Source: JALHOM01 sp964615775
Lineage (GTDB): Bacteria; Patescibacteriota; Saccharimonadia; Saccharimonadales; 2-12-FULL-41-12
Length of the DNA stretch: 64,000 bases
Direction of reading: 5' to 3'
NCBI GenBank assembly: GCA_964615775.1
Contig: CAZTQB010000002.1
Coordinates: forward strand, 1 to 64,000
Positions 43,531 through 53,165 of the stretch are shown piece after piece. The translations under genes were made by a program, and so were the position numbers. The notes under the pieces are model-generated. The model saw only the letters and a list, made by a program, of their open reading frames with translations. It made no database searches and had not been told where the DNA came from. How positions within the stretch are numbered: the stretch's first letter is position 1; each line of letters opens with the position of its first letter.

Positions 43531-43757
43531 ATGGTTTACTGTGGTGTATGTAAGAGTGATAGGTGGATGTTGGTCTGTAAAAATAAGCCAAGCGGTAGCC
43601 AGTACCATGCTTTATCGTATCGTTGCGATACCTCAAACTGCACCCATTCTCTAAACCTGTCTGTGCTAAGTATATTTTTGAATCTATCTATGAACTACTA
43701 GACAAGTTAGAGCTGTCAGATGAAGCATATGAGCGTTACAGTAAGCGTAAACTATAG
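43531..43757 (+). pseudogene. Relic of a large serine recombinase, C-terminal zinc ribbon
   Basis: Reading from 43531 gives VYCGVCKSDRWMLVCKN, then YRCDTSNCTHSLNLSV: the four-cysteine zinc ribbon of large serine recombinases (CxxC ... C ... C with an aromatic strand). After one base shift near 43664 the frame continues AKYIFESIYELLDKLELSDE and ends YSKRKL, the usual helical tail. Nothing of the catalytic or recombinase domains is left. It marks a former integrated element next to tRNA-Leu and the tRNA-Phe repeats. Confidence 0.6.
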
Positions 43758-43761
43758 ACAA

Positions 43762-43790
43762 TGAAAAAGAGTCTTCCCAATCTGGAAAGA
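43762..43790 (-). terminator. Terminator downstream of tRNA-Leu (GAG)
   Basis: On the minus strand TCTTTCC pairs with GGGAAGA (one wobble) around AGATT, followed by CTCTTTTT. It lies 40 bases after the tRNA 3' end. Confidence 0.6.
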
Positions 43791-43829
43791 ACCCTTTACC
43801 AGCCTTGTAAAGGCAATTAAAATGTCGTC

Positions 43830-43916
43830 TGGTGCGGATGAGAGGATTTGAACCTCCACAGGATTACTCCCACTACGACCTCAACGTAGCCTGGCTACCA
43901 ATTACAGCACATCCGC
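43830..43916 (-). tRNA. tRNA-Leu (GAG)
   Basis: Class II tRNA: acceptor GCGGATG/CATCCGC, anticodon stem CTACG/CGTAG with loop TTGAGGT (anticodon GAG), long variable arm (TGGGAGTAATCCTG), T arm GGAGGTTCAAATCCTC, encoded CCA. Confidence 0.94.
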
Positions 43917-43975
43917 ATAAGAATTGTTACTTTTTAGTATAGTCTAATCTTGCTAATTTAATAAAGCAAAATTCT

Positions 43976-45613
43976 CTAGGTTCTAGGCATGTGCGAATAT
44001 AGATGTTGTAGAGAAAACTGATGTCGAACTAGTGGCATAATCGAATCTTTGTCGACATCGATTTTTACACCATTATTGAGTATATTGTACGGATCAAAAA
44101 TCTTTTTGACCTTTTGGAACAGCTCGTACACATCATCACCATACATACCTTTCAAATACGGACCACGCAACCGTCCATCGTTGTACTGAGCAGAAGTACT
44201 ACCACCAAAATCTTTCACAAGCTCATAATATTCGTCCATAATTTTGAAAGTTTTTTGGCGGTCACCAAGTTGCGATAAATCTAACAGTGGCTGAACATGT
44301 AAATTACCCTCGCCAATATGTCCCCACATAGTAACCGGTGTATTATGATTTTGGAACATCTTATAAACCTTATCAATAAACTCGGTCACTCTGTCAACTG
44401 GCACGATAGCATCGTCAATTATCGGTAATGCTTTAGCCGTGCCGTTGCCATGAGCCACCACCGATGCCACACTTTGACGCAGCTTCCATAGTTGCTCTAC
44501 CTCTAGCTCTTCAGATTCCATCTTATAGCTGAGCTGTTTTTTATCTAAAATTTTGCAAACTTTTTTTGCCATTTTGCTCTGAGTTTTGGTTGAAATATCA
44601 TCAAATTCTATTAACAGAGCAAAATGCGGAAAAGGATGCTTAACAATATCTCTAAGCTGGTTTGGATTAAACTGATTTACATAATTAAGTAGCTTATTAT
44701 CAACCATTTCTATCGAACTTGGTACTTTTGGCTGCTTTTTAAGCTGGCTGACAATATCTTGAAGTTCACTTAAATCATCACAAAAAGTAGCTATCAGAGT
44801 ACTAGCCGGGTTGTAGGCTTCAGTTCTAAAAGTTATTTCTGTAATTATACCGAGCGTACCCTGACTACCAATAAACAGCGGCGTTAGGTCAAAACTACCA
44901 TCTTTTCGCTTGACTTGACTAATGGCGTAACCGGCCGAGTTTTTTTCTAGTTTTAAATCAGTTTTATTGATTAAATCTTTATTCTCCTCAATAAGAGTGT
45001 CTAAAGCTCTATAAAGCTCACCTTCAAAAGAAGCCAATCCCATTTTTTTGTTCAACTCACGCTTTGATAATCGTTTAGTCTCAATGACTTCGCCATTTGC
45101 TAAAACCACTCTTAAATTATCGACATAATTAGATGTTGTGCCATATTTTACACTCTTGATACCACCGGCATTATTGGCTACTGCTCCGCCCAATGTTGAA
45201 TATTCGATAGAAGCTGGAAATGGCGGTAAAAAACGTCCATGTGTATGCAAAGTTTGCTGAAGTTTAGCATAGTTAAGCCCAGGTTCGACCGTAACCATAC
45301 CACTACGAGTATCTAGCTCTAAAATTTTGTTCATATGGGCTGGAAAAACCAACACAATACCCTTACCTATAGCAGCACCCGACTGGTCAGATCCAGAACC
45401 CCGTGCCGTAATCGATATTACACGACCACGCTCGGCCAGCTGCCAAGTAAAACGAGCTGTTTTACGTACATCGTTTTCGTTCCTAGGGTAGGCGATAATC
45501 GACGGCACAACTTCAAATATGCTGCTATCTGTAGAAAAATAACGCCTAGCATCATCGCCGACAATAATCTCACCGACCAAATGTTCTTGCAAATAGTGTG
45601 CAACCTTATTCAT
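43976..45613 (-). CDS. FAD-binding oxidoreductase, GlcD/D-lactate dehydrogenase type
   Basis: 545 residues. The FAD-binding PCMH domain shows ITARGSGSDQSGAAIGKGIV, PFPASIEYSTLGGAVANNAG and GSQGTLGIITEITF; the C-terminal domain has GHIGEGNLHVQPLLDL, with the substrate-site His, and FDPYNILNNGVKI. Enzymes of this group oxidise D-lactate, glycolate or similar 2-hydroxy acids. No Fe-S partner subunit is encoded nearby. An unusually basic/hydrophobic C-terminus may touch the membrane. Confidence 0.88.
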   Translation of the reverse strand: MNKVAHYLQEHLVGEIIVGDDARRYFSTDSSIFEVVPSIIAYPRNENDVRKTARFTWQLAERGRVISITARGSGSDQSGAAIGKGIVLVFPAHMNKILELDTRSGMVTVEPGLNYAKLQQTLHTHGRFLPPFPASIEYSTLGGAVANNAGGIKSVKYGTTSNYVDNLRVVLANGEVIETKRLSKRELNKKMGLASFEGELYRALDTLIEENKDLINKTDLKLEKNSAGYAISQVKRKDGSFDLTPLFIGSQGTLGIITEITFRTEAYNPASTLIATFCDDLSELQDIVSQLKKQPKVPSSIEMVDNKLLNYVNQFNPNQLRDIVKHPFPHFALLIEFDDISTKTQSKMAKKVCKILDKKQLSYKMESEELEVEQLWKLRQSVASVVAHGNGTAKALPIIDDAIVPVDRVTEFIDKVYKMFQNHNTPVTMWGHIGEGNLHVQPLLDLSQLGDRQKTFKIMDEYYELVKDFGGSTSAQYNDGRLRGPYLKGMYGDDVYELFQKVKKIFDPYNILNNGVKIDVDKDSIMPLVRHQFSLQHLYSHMPRT

Positions 45614-45680
45614 TATTCCCCTTTTTATCTCTCCTTACCCTACATTTTAACATAAGCAAAAAGCGAGAGGATAGTATATT

Positions 45681-47459
45681 TTATTGTTTCTTTACTGTAC
45701 CTGTTTTTATTGTCCAATTAACAACATTGCTATACCTATCAACCGGTGTTTGCATATTTTTTACACTAAAACCTTTGAGTACAGGACTAGCGATATACAT
45801 ATACTCTGGCGAATAAAGAGCTAATGCCGGTGCGTCATCTCGCCAAGCTTGCAAAAAAGGACGATATTTCACTTCCCTAACCGCTGGATCTGATCGAGTA
45901 CGGCCTGCCTCAAGAGCTTTATCGGCTACAGTAGACTTGTATTCGCTCAAGTTAAGTCTTGTCTCAGACTTAATGCTGCCCTGAGAACTATGCCAAAAAG
46001 CATAAACATCAGGGTCTGAGCCGACAGAGATTCCGTACAGCAGTGCATCATAATTATGCTGAGCCACAATACCAGTAATATCTCGCTCTTTCTCTAAGTT
46101 CACCTCTACTTGCACTCCGTAGTCTCGCCATTGTTTTTGTAGATTCGACGCAATACTAGTGTACTCACTATTGGCGACACTTGTAAGTACGAATTTTAGC
46201 TCTTTGCCGTCTTTTTTACGCACCTTGGTAGATGGGTCAATTTGCCAACCAATTTTATCTAGCTCCGCTTCAGCTTCAGCTCTTTTATTTACAACCTGAG
46301 AAAATTCACTATTATAGCCAACATGATTCTTTAAAAATGGACCATCAACCGTATTTGGCTTAAATGACAGTTGTCTAAGTACCTGTTCTTTGTCAATCAA
46401 TTTTACCAATGCTTGCCGAACTTGCTTATCGGCTAAAATATCCTGAGAATTTTTAAAAAACACCATTACTTGACCACTAATTGGAATATGATAGACTTCA
46501 TTTTCAGCCTTTATGCCTTCTGGTTTATTTTTTAGCCCAGAAATACCATCGATATCTCTGTTGTTATATGCTGAAACTATCTGATTTTCATCCTCAAAAG
46601 AAACAATAGTTATGCGACTCAGCTTTGGCTGCCCAAGTACATATCCTGAGTTAGCTTTGAGTGAAAGAGCATTGTTGCTTTTTTTATTATTTTCTTCAAG
46701 CTGGATTTCAGATAGCATAAATGGACCGGCACCAACTGGTTCTTGAGTATTAAAGATGTTTGACCTCAATTGGGTCATTGGTACCTTATTTAAAATATGT
46801 TCAGGAATAATACCAACTGTAAACGACTGGTTAAAACTACTAAGTGCAACACTTAGACGAAGTTCTACTGTCAACTCATCAATCTGCTTTACTTCGACGG
46901 CCCTCCAGCTTGGCAATAAAAAGGACTTTACTTCTGGGTTTTTGATGGAGTTAATCGTATAAACTACATCTTTTGCGGTTAATTTATGGCCATCGTGCCA
47001 AGTAAGATTCGGCTTGAGCTTAATGGTATAAACCGTCTCACTAGCATCTAGAGTGTAGCCTTCGGCAAGCTCAGGAACTAGCTTGCCGTTCTCATCATAT
47101 TTATATAGGCTAGCAAAGATCAGATTAGAGACCGAAGCATCAATATCGCTCTGAGCAAAAAGCGGATTAAAGTTACTAAATTTTCCAACTATCCCCTCTC
47201 GATAATTACCGCCAGCAACCGGACCACTAGCTAGATAAAATTTTTCTAAACTAAGTGCTTGAGCCACCACAATACCTACCAGCAAAATAACTAACAGAAG
47301 CCATCCAAGCACAAATCGTCTAACTTCAATCAAGCGAGCTAATCTCTTAATCAGATACCTATCAACGTTGTCCTCGGTAGTATTAGTTACTTTAAGCACA
47401 CGTTTTTGGCTTTTTTTTAGCTTACGTCTAAGAACAACCTGATTTTTTTTATCGAACAT
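45681..47459 (-). CDS. Membrane-anchored peptide-type solute-binding protein (SBP_bac_5)
   Basis: 592 residues. A basic cytosolic start (to about residue 48), one membrane helix (about 51-73, FVLGWLLLVILLVGIVVAQA), then an OppA/DppA-like domain: NFNPLFAQSDIDASVSNLIF, LVPELAEGY, TWHDGHKLTAKDVVYTINSI, VGAGPFMLSEI, GVQVEVNLEKE. Unlike usual lipoproteins it has no lipobox and is held by its N-terminal helix. No ABC permease or ATPase of the Opp type is in the window. It follows secG closely (18 bases), so the two are likely co-transcribed. Confidence 0.88.
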   Translation of the reverse strand: MFDKKNQVVLRRKLKKSQKRVLKVTNTTEDNVDRYLIKRLARLIEVRRFVLGWLLLVILLVGIVVAQALSLEKFYLASGPVAGGNYREGIVGKFSNFNPLFAQSDIDASVSNLIFASLYKYDENGKLVPELAEGYTLDASETVYTIKLKPNLTWHDGHKLTAKDVVYTINSIKNPEVKSFLLPSWRAVEVKQIDELTVELRLSVALSSFNQSFTVGIIPEHILNKVPMTQLRSNIFNTQEPVGAGPFMLSEIQLEENNKKSNNALSLKANSGYVLGQPKLSRITIVSFEDENQIVSAYNNRDIDGISGLKNKPEGIKAENEVYHIPISGQVMVFFKNSQDILADKQVRQALVKLIDKEQVLRQLSFKPNTVDGPFLKNHVGYNSEFSQVVNKRAEAEAELDKIGWQIDPSTKVRKKDGKELKFVLTSVANSEYTSIASNLQKQWRDYGVQVEVNLEKERDITGIVAQHNYDALLYGISVGSDPDVYAFWHSSQGSIKSETRLNLSEYKSTVADKALEAGRTRSDPAVREVKYRPFLQAWRDDAPALALYSPEYMYIASPVLKGFSVKNMQTPVDRYSNVVNWTIKTGTVKKQ

Positions 47460-47477
47460 ACTTATTTTTGCTATTAT

Positions 47478-47690
47478 TTAAGCTAAAACTATCATCAGTA
47501 ATGATAGTGAAAAAACAATTGCAGATAGAACTGTAATCTGATGAATAGTTTTGTCTGTACCCCGACGCACAATATTTACTTCACCACCGCCACCAAGTCC
47601 AGCACCAAGTCCCGCACCCCTAGTCTGAACCAAAATTAAAATAGTCATAATCACCATTGAGCCAATTGCAATGTATCCAAATATACTCAT
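47478..47690 (-). CDS. secG: Preprotein translocase subunit SecG
   Basis: 70 residues. Two helices around the Gly-rich loop RGAGLGAGLGGGGEVN and VRRGTDKTIHQITV, the usual SecG layout (ILVQTRGAGLG). Part of SecYEG. AAAGGAGAATAA precedes the ATG. First gene of a small unit with the solute-binding protein. Confidence 0.93.
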   Translation of the reverse strand: MSIFGYIAIGSMVIMTILILVQTRGAGLGAGLGGGGEVNIVRRGTDKTIHQITVLSAIVFSLSLLMIVLA

Positions 47691-47748
47691 TTATTCTCCT
47701 TTGCTTGGTAATTAATATTTTAGCAAAATTCAATCACTTCTAGCAAGG

Positions 47749-48951
47749 CTACTTTGGGATATTAGTAGACAAAACTTCAGCTCCATCTTCGGTAATTACA
47801 ATATCGTCCTCAATCCTAATGCCAATCTTCTCCTCGGGTATATAAATACCCGGCTCAACAGTCAAAACCATGCCTCTATCTAACGGCTGATCGACCAGCC
47901 CAACATCGTGAACGTCGATTCCCAGAAAATGCGAAGTAGCATGTGGATAATATCTGGCTACCATATCTTTATCGATAGACTTAATTAGACCAAGCTCACG
48001 CAGCTTTTCACCAGCGTATTTCCTAACTCCTTCTTCGTAATCTTTTAGTGTTATTCCTGGCTTCAACATATCAATCGCAAAACTTTGAATTAATGCCACT
48101 GTTTCATAAACCTTTGCTTGTCGTTTAGTTGGATTAGCTACATAGGTCCTGGTTATATCAGCAGCATATTTAGTGCTTTTTACCGCTGCATCGATTAATG
48201 TAAACTCTTTGTGGTCAATCTTTGAGTTATTTTGTGTGTAATGAAGGGTAATTGCATTCTCGCCATTGGCGATTATTGGATCGTAGGCAAACTCTAAATC
48301 ATTTTTTAATAAATATTTTTTGGCGTCCATGAGCAAATCCGACTCGTTCTGCGAACTTGATAATTTACGAGAGAAAATTGCTTGCAGTTTAGCAGTATGA
48401 CTAATCGCCTGAGCTATCATACCAAGTTCATTCGAAGTTTTTCGGCTCCGCAAACTAGCTAAAATCTTGCCTAAATCTATCAATTTCAGTTGTGAGTTAG
48501 CCTTAAACATTTTTTTTAATAAATGAGTTTTTGAAGGATTTGTAAACATGTACAAATCCTCTACGTAACTTAGCGAGGGCTGGATTGTTGCTAAATGAAC
48601 AGACTTACAGACTCGTTTTATTAGTTTTTCCATGCCGGTATCGTAGTCATATATTTTAATCACGCCAGAAGTTTTTATAACTTTATCGTAATCGTTTTTT
48701 TCATGAAAAATTTCTTGATAATGATTCGTTTTTGGAGCAATCAAGTACTCTTGGCCATTATCAATCACCAAAACATAGCCAGGTTCTTCAACTCCAGTTA
48801 AATACCAGAAATTTGAATCCTGAACAAAGTCGTAGGCTGCATCACGGCTTCTTTGCATAAGGCAATTACCGATAATCACAATTGGAGCTGTACCTTCAAA
48901 ATTTTGAAGCAACTTAACTCGATTATTTACAAAAAATTCAGTCTCAATCAT
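47749..48951 (-). CDS. pepP: Xaa-Pro aminopeptidase (M24 family)
   Basis: 400 residues. N-terminal creatinase-like domain (NRVKLLQNFEG ... DSNFWYLTGVEEPGYVLV), then the pita-bread catalytic domain with the metal ligands in LIDAAVKSTKYAADITRTY, HATSHFLGIDVHDVG, LTVEPGIYIP and IRIEDDIVITEDG. Releases N-terminal residues before proline; cytosolic, two metal ions. Probably used to recycle imported peptides. Confidence 0.93.
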   Translation of the reverse strand: MIETEFFVNNRVKLLQNFEGTAPIVIIGNCLMQRSRDAAYDFVQDSNFWYLTGVEEPGYVLVIDNGQEYLIAPKTNHYQEIFHEKNDYDKVIKTSGVIKIYDYDTGMEKLIKRVCKSVHLATIQPSLSYVEDLYMFTNPSKTHLLKKMFKANSQLKLIDLGKILASLRSRKTSNELGMIAQAISHTAKLQAIFSRKLSSSQNESDLLMDAKKYLLKNDLEFAYDPIIANGENAITLHYTQNNSKIDHKEFTLIDAAVKSTKYAADITRTYVANPTKRQAKVYETVALIQSFAIDMLKPGITLKDYEEGVRKYAGEKLRELGLIKSIDKDMVARYYPHATSHFLGIDVHDVGLVDQPLDRGMVLTVEPGIYIPEEKIGIRIEDDIVITEDGAEVLSTNIPK

Positions 48952-48970
48952 ATTATTTCTATTTACTTGG

Positions 48971-50515
48971 TTAGATTATACTTTTATTTTTGGTTGTTTC
49001 AATTTTTTCATCTTTAAAATTGGCATAAATTCTGCCAGCCAATTTTTGCCCAACAACCATTTCTAGCTCATTCAAACTCGCCAACTTAACACCCGACAAG
49101 CTACCAAATTTGCGAATAAGTTTCCGACGAGAAACTTGCCCAACACCTTGTATGTCATCCAAAATGCTGCTGGTCTGCCTCTTCCGCTTCAATACAGAAT
49201 GATAACTAACCGCAAATCTATGACTTTCATCACGAACTCTCTGCAGTAACTTTATTAAATTAGTATTCACGGGTAAATTTATTAACACAAAATCATCTGA
49301 CTCAGTCAGATAGCCCCCAAGTTTTTTCACTTCTTCTTTGTTTATGCTCACACTACTACCAGCATTTTGCGAATTAGGTTTTTTTACGACAATTTGCTCT
49401 TCGCGTTTGGCTAACCCTACAAAAATTAGCTTGTTCTGTCCTGCCTCTTCTCGAGCTTTTATTGCAGCATCAAGTTGACCCTTACCACCATCTATCAAAA
49501 ATAGTTCAGCCAGACCCCATTGTTTCACATTTTTATCACTCAGCCGTCGACGAATCGTTTCATTCATATTATAAAAATCATTATTTTGATCATGTTTAGT
49601 TTTGAATTTACGATATTCACTCTTATCACTAACCCCATTGGTAAAAACTACCATACTAGCCACTACATCACTGCCTTGTTGATGAGAAATATCATAACCC
49701 TCAATCCGCCTAGGAAATTTAGGAATACTTAACACGTTAACTAATTCGTTCAAAGCGTGGTCCTTAGAAATGTCCATAAACTCTTTATCAGAAAACACTA
49801 CTTGTTTATTGAGGTTTTTTAGGTGGGTTATTTGGTTACGGATTTTGGCAGCTGTTTCAAACTCTTGATTTTTGGCCATGTCTGTCATCACTTTTTGCAG
49901 CTCTTTAATAACTTTTTTATGCTTACCTTCAATCACATTTATAAGTCGACGCAGATTTGCTCGATAATCCTTTAGACTAGTTCGTCCTTCCTCTAGTCCT
50001 GGATCAAGTCCAATATGATAATGTAAACTAGCTCGTTTTTGACCATGTTTTTTACTAGTTGCAAATGGGAAAATTTTACGCAAAATTTTGAGTGCTTGAC
50101 GAACGCTATATGCACTAAAATAAGGACCAAAATACTTAGCACCATCGTCAATTGGCCGACGAGTTGTTGAGACTGTCGGATAATCACTATCATAATCAAT
50201 TCGAATATAGCTCATAGCTTTATCGTCTCTGAGTAAAATATTGTACTGTGGCATGTAACGCCGAATCATCTCGGCCTCCAAGAATAACGCTTCAATCTCC
50301 GAGTCGACCACCATCCAATCGGTATCAAATATTTCGTTAACTAAAGCATCTGTTTTGGGATCGTGCGTCCGCGACTTATGAAAATACTGTCGAACTCGAT
50401 TATTTAACTTTGCTGCCTTGCCAACATAAATAATCTCACCGGCCTTATTTTTATGGAAATATACCCCCGGCTCTTTTGGAAGAGTTTTTAATTTATCGGC
50501 AAGCTTGTCGTTCAT
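48971..50515 (-). CDS. uvrC: Excinuclease ABC subunit C (short form)
   Basis: 514 residues, against about 600 in most bacteria. GIY-YIG nuclease with EPGVYFHKNKAGEIIYVGKA, UvrBC contact region (about 195-235), RNase H-like nuclease part with GYDISHQQGSDVVASMVVF and FLIDGGKGQLDAAIK, and a helix-hairpin-helix DQDGVGQV-like IQGVGQVSRRKLIRKFGS. The two nucleases cut either side of a lesion marked by UvrA/UvrB. uvrA lies at 58-61 kb; uvrB is not in the window. Confidence 0.95.
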   Translation of the reverse strand: MNDKLADKLKTLPKEPGVYFHKNKAGEIIYVGKAAKLNNRVRQYFHKSRTHDPKTDALVNEIFDTDWMVVDSEIEALFLEAEMIRRYMPQYNILLRDDKAMSYIRIDYDSDYPTVSTTRRPIDDGAKYFGPYFSAYSVRQALKILRKIFPFATSKKHGQKRASLHYHIGLDPGLEEGRTSLKDYRANLRRLINVIEGKHKKVIKELQKVMTDMAKNQEFETAAKIRNQITHLKNLNKQVVFSDKEFMDISKDHALNELVNVLSIPKFPRRIEGYDISHQQGSDVVASMVVFTNGVSDKSEYRKFKTKHDQNNDFYNMNETIRRRLSDKNVKQWGLAELFLIDGGKGQLDAAIKAREEAGQNKLIFVGLAKREEQIVVKKPNSQNAGSSVSINKEEVKKLGGYLTESDDFVLINLPVNTNLIKLLQRVRDESHRFAVSYHSVLKRKRQTSSILDDIQGVGQVSRRKLIRKFGSLSGVKLASLNELEMVVGQKLAGRIYANFKDEKIETTKNKSII

Positions 50516-50595
50516 TGATAGCTATTATACTAAGAAAATAACTTGCCTTGGAATATATCGCTATGAGATAATGGTTATGTTAAATAAAAACAAAC

Positions 50596-52215
50596 ATGCA
50601 ACCAAATATAGTCACATATACCGCTCCACCTAAACATTCTCATTTATTGCTTTTGTTAAAACAAAAGTTAGTAATCTTTGGCTTGATTGGGTTTTTAGTA
50701 GTAGCTTCTCTTGGAGTCTCTGGTTTTTTATACTATAAACACAAACAGGCCAAAGGTCCAAACAAACTCGATGACAGCAATTTCTCTTTATCGAACGGAG
50801 CCAGTCTAGAAAACGACTCTTCGGCATCAGACGGTAAAAGTATTAAGATAACAAAGAACGCCGAAATATCAACTATCTTAGATGCCACCCAAGAAATGCA
50901 AGGCATAAATTTTAATGCTAGAAGTGTAATTTGCGGCAATGAATGGGCTAAAGTTGACACCTTAGTTGACGATAAAGTTGTGCAAAAGGATCTTAGTATC
51001 GATAGCGACCAATGGAAAAACTTCTCAGTTAATACCCCAATCACAAAAGGTAATCATAAAATTGTTATCAAGCAGACAAATGCTTCAGGTGCCTGCGAAA
51101 GAGCTGTTTTTATAGATAAAGTCAACCTAATATCGATCATACCAGCTGTTCAAAGCCCTACTCCGACAAAAAATAATCAGCCTACTACAACCGTCCCTCC
51201 ATCTAGCACCACCCCAACACAAGCCCCAGCCAATCCGAATCCGACCCCAAACCCCCAACCACCGGCAAAATCATCAATACTATGGGGGTCATGGATTGAC
51301 GGCGATACATATGGCGGATCTGGTGCAGGTCGTGGTGATGCACCTTGGGACACTACAACTTGGGATTTATTTGAGTCACATGCTGGTAAAAAGGTCTCCA
51401 TACTACATTACGGTCAACCACCACCTTGGGAACAGCAATTTTATCCTAATGTTGCCAACATTATTACCAATCGAGGAGCCTATGTGATGATGGACAGTAG
51501 CTCAAAATCAGTTGCACTAACCGATATAACCAACGGCACCTACGATACACAGATTCGCACCTGGGCAAATGCAGTAAAAACTTGGGGCAAGCCTATGTTC
51601 TACCGCTGGAACTGGGAGATGAACGGTACTTGGTTTGACTGGGGCAATCAGGCAAAAACTAGTCCACAAAATTACGTTAATGCTTGGCGACACTACCACG
51701 ATGTAGTCGTAAGCGAAGGAGCCACCAATATCACCTGGGTATGGTGTCCAAACACCGTCTTTACTGGTTCTACGCCCCTTAGCCAATTATATCCTGGCGA
51801 TAGTTATGTAGATTGGACTTGTTTTGACGGTTACAACTGGGGTACAAGCAGCGGTAAAGCCGAAACTTGGCGAAGTTTCAATACAGTAGCTTCAGACACC
51901 TACAACGAACTTCTAAGCGTCGCTCCAAGTAAGCCGATAATGATCGGAGAGACTTCATCAAACGAAGGAGGTGGCGTCAAGGCAGACTGGGTAACTGATG
52001 CATTATCGACTCAATTACCAAATAATTTTCCAAAAATCAAAGCCCTGGTTTGGTTTAACTGGCCAATTGTAGAAAACAGCACCGCACAACAATGGCCAAT
52101 CGAATCTTCGACTGCCAGTCAAAATGCTTTCAAAAATGCTATCGCTAACTCGTATTTCTTGCCTGGCGGCAGCTACGGTTCGACACCATTGCTTGGGAAA
52201 ATACCAGCTCCATAA
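50596..52215 (+). CDS. Membrane-anchored GH26-like glycoside hydrolase
   Basis: 539 residues. One N-terminal helix (about 22-45), a beta-sandwich like a carbohydrate-binding module (about 75-180, with ARSVICGNEWAKVDTLVDDK), a Pro/Thr-rich linker (about 185-225), and a catalytic barrel. Motifs agree with family 26: FYRWNWEMNGTWFDWG holds the acid/base Glu341, and PIMIGETSSNEGG the nucleophile Glu452; WVWCPNT and DWTCFDGYNWG lie between. Expected to cut beta-mannan or mixed-linkage beta-glucan outside the cell. A TTGCCT-N18-GATAAT promoter lies upstream. It could loosen host or matrix polysaccharide. Confidence 0.82.
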   Translation: MQPNIVTYTAPPKHSHLLLLLKQKLVIFGLIGFLVVASLGVSGFLYYKHKQAKGPNKLDDSNFSLSNGASLENDSSASDGKSIKITKNAEISTILDATQEMQGINFNARSVICGNEWAKVDTLVDDKVVQKDLSIDSDQWKNFSVNTPITKGNHKIVIKQTNASGACERAVFIDKVNLISIIPAVQSPTPTKNNQPTTTVPPSSTTPTQAPANPNPTPNPQPPAKSSILWGSWIDGDTYGGSGAGRGDAPWDTTTWDLFESHAGKKVSILHYGQPPPWEQQFYPNVANIITNRGAYVMMDSSSKSVALTDITNGTYDTQIRTWANAVKTWGKPMFYRWNWEMNGTWFDWGNQAKTSPQNYVNAWRHYHDVVVSEGATNITWVWCPNTVFTGSTPLSQLYPGDSYVDWTCFDGYNWGTSSGKAETWRSFNTVASDTYNELLSVAPSKPIMIGETSSNEGGGVKADWVTDALSTQLPNNFPKIKALVWFNWPIVENSTAQQWPIESSTASQNAFKNAIANSYFLPGGSYGSTPLLGKIPAP

Positions 52216-52251
52216 AAATACTTGTTGACGAGCTTAGACTAATATATACGC

Positions 52252-52872
52252 CTATACACCAAAAAACTTAGCAACTTCCTGCCAGTCTTTGCAGCGAGTC
52301 ACATTAGCAGGCAAGGTTTGCATTTGATTCCATTTATAGTCACCAAATAGTACCGCTTGAAAACCATATTTAGCAGCCTCAACACAATGTTTTAGTTGGT
52401 CGTCAATTAAATAATCAAATTTCAGATCATCTCTCAAAACAGCCTTACTAGCCTGCATTTTATAAGTAATGTCGATTCCGTCTTTTCTATCAAAAAAACC
52501 AGAATAATATATACCATCAAAAATATCACCATAATGATAATCTAGCCAAGCTCGAGTTTCCTTATCGGACGTCTGCCATCTAGAGGTTAAGACGATTAGT
52601 CTGTAGTTGTCAGCTAAACTTTTTAGGACTTCACTAGACTTATTTTTTGCTGCAAATTTAGCCAGTTGCCCACTACCATAAATCTCTGCAACTCTTTCAT
52701 ACAAGCTTTGCTGATTTACCTGCCAAACCTTGCCCCAGTGTTCATCGTAGTCATCAACCGTCAAATTAGTTCCCCACCGTTTATTGCTAAACTCTACAAA
52801 TGCTTCAGCCTGCATTGCCAAAACATCATCTACATCAACTGCTATAATTTCTTGCTTCACCTTTTTAGACAA
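52252..52872 (-). CDS. 5'(3')-deoxyribonucleotidase-like HAD phosphatase
   Basis: 206 residues. HAD motif I AVDVDDVLAMQAEAF (nucleophile Asp and acid Asp), motif II LIVLTSRWQTSD and motif IV FDYLIDDQLKHCVEAA. DVDDVLA with a following cap region is typical of the NT5C 5'-nucleotidase group. Dephosphorylates deoxynucleoside monophosphates. Overlaps the DUF1905 gene by eight bases; likely one operon with trhO. Confidence 0.85.
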   Translation of the reverse strand: MSKKVKQEIIAVDVDDVLAMQAEAFVEFSNKRWGTNLTVDDYDEHWGKVWQVNQQSLYERVAEIYGSGQLAKFAAKNKSSEVLKSLADNYRLIVLTSRWQTSDKETRAWLDYHYGDIFDGIYYSGFFDRKDGIDITYKMQASKAVLRDDLKFDYLIDDQLKHCVEAAKYGFQAVLFGDYKWNQMQTLPANVTRCKDWQEVAKFFGV

Positions 52873-53152
52873 TCTCCAGGGTGAATTTTATAGTAATTTT
52901 GTCGTCCAGTTTTAGAGACTCTTTGGAACGTATTTCAGACTTCAGAGGTAGCATGTACCTACCTTCGCCCATAGCCATGATAGTTGCCTGCCAAGATGAT
53001 TTGCCCACACTAGCCGTACCTTTTAAAAAGCTACTTTTCTTATATGGTTTAAGTAGTTCCATTATAGCCCCAGGAATATGAGCATAATGCCAACCGCCTT
53101 TAGCAGGAGAAACTTCTACCTTGGACTGAAACTGAAAGGTTGGTTGCGTCAT
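52865..53152 (-). CDS. DUF1905 family protein
   Basis: About 95 residues, beginning MTQPTFQFQSKVEVSPAKGG, then WHYAHIPGAI, KGTASVGKSSWQATIMAMG and RYMLPLKSEIR, the standard DUF1905 beta-barrel. Function unknown; often found with small enzymes. The ATG at 53152 is used, because a GTG at 53161 lies inside an AATACTGTG promoter-like piece. Confidence 0.85.
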   Translation of the reverse strand: MTQPTFQFQSKVEVSPAKGGWHYAHIPGAIMELLKPYKKSSFLKGTASVGKSSWQATIMAMGEGRYMLPLKSEIRSKESLKLDDKITIKFTLEIV

Positions 53153-53165
53153 GTTGTTCACAGTA

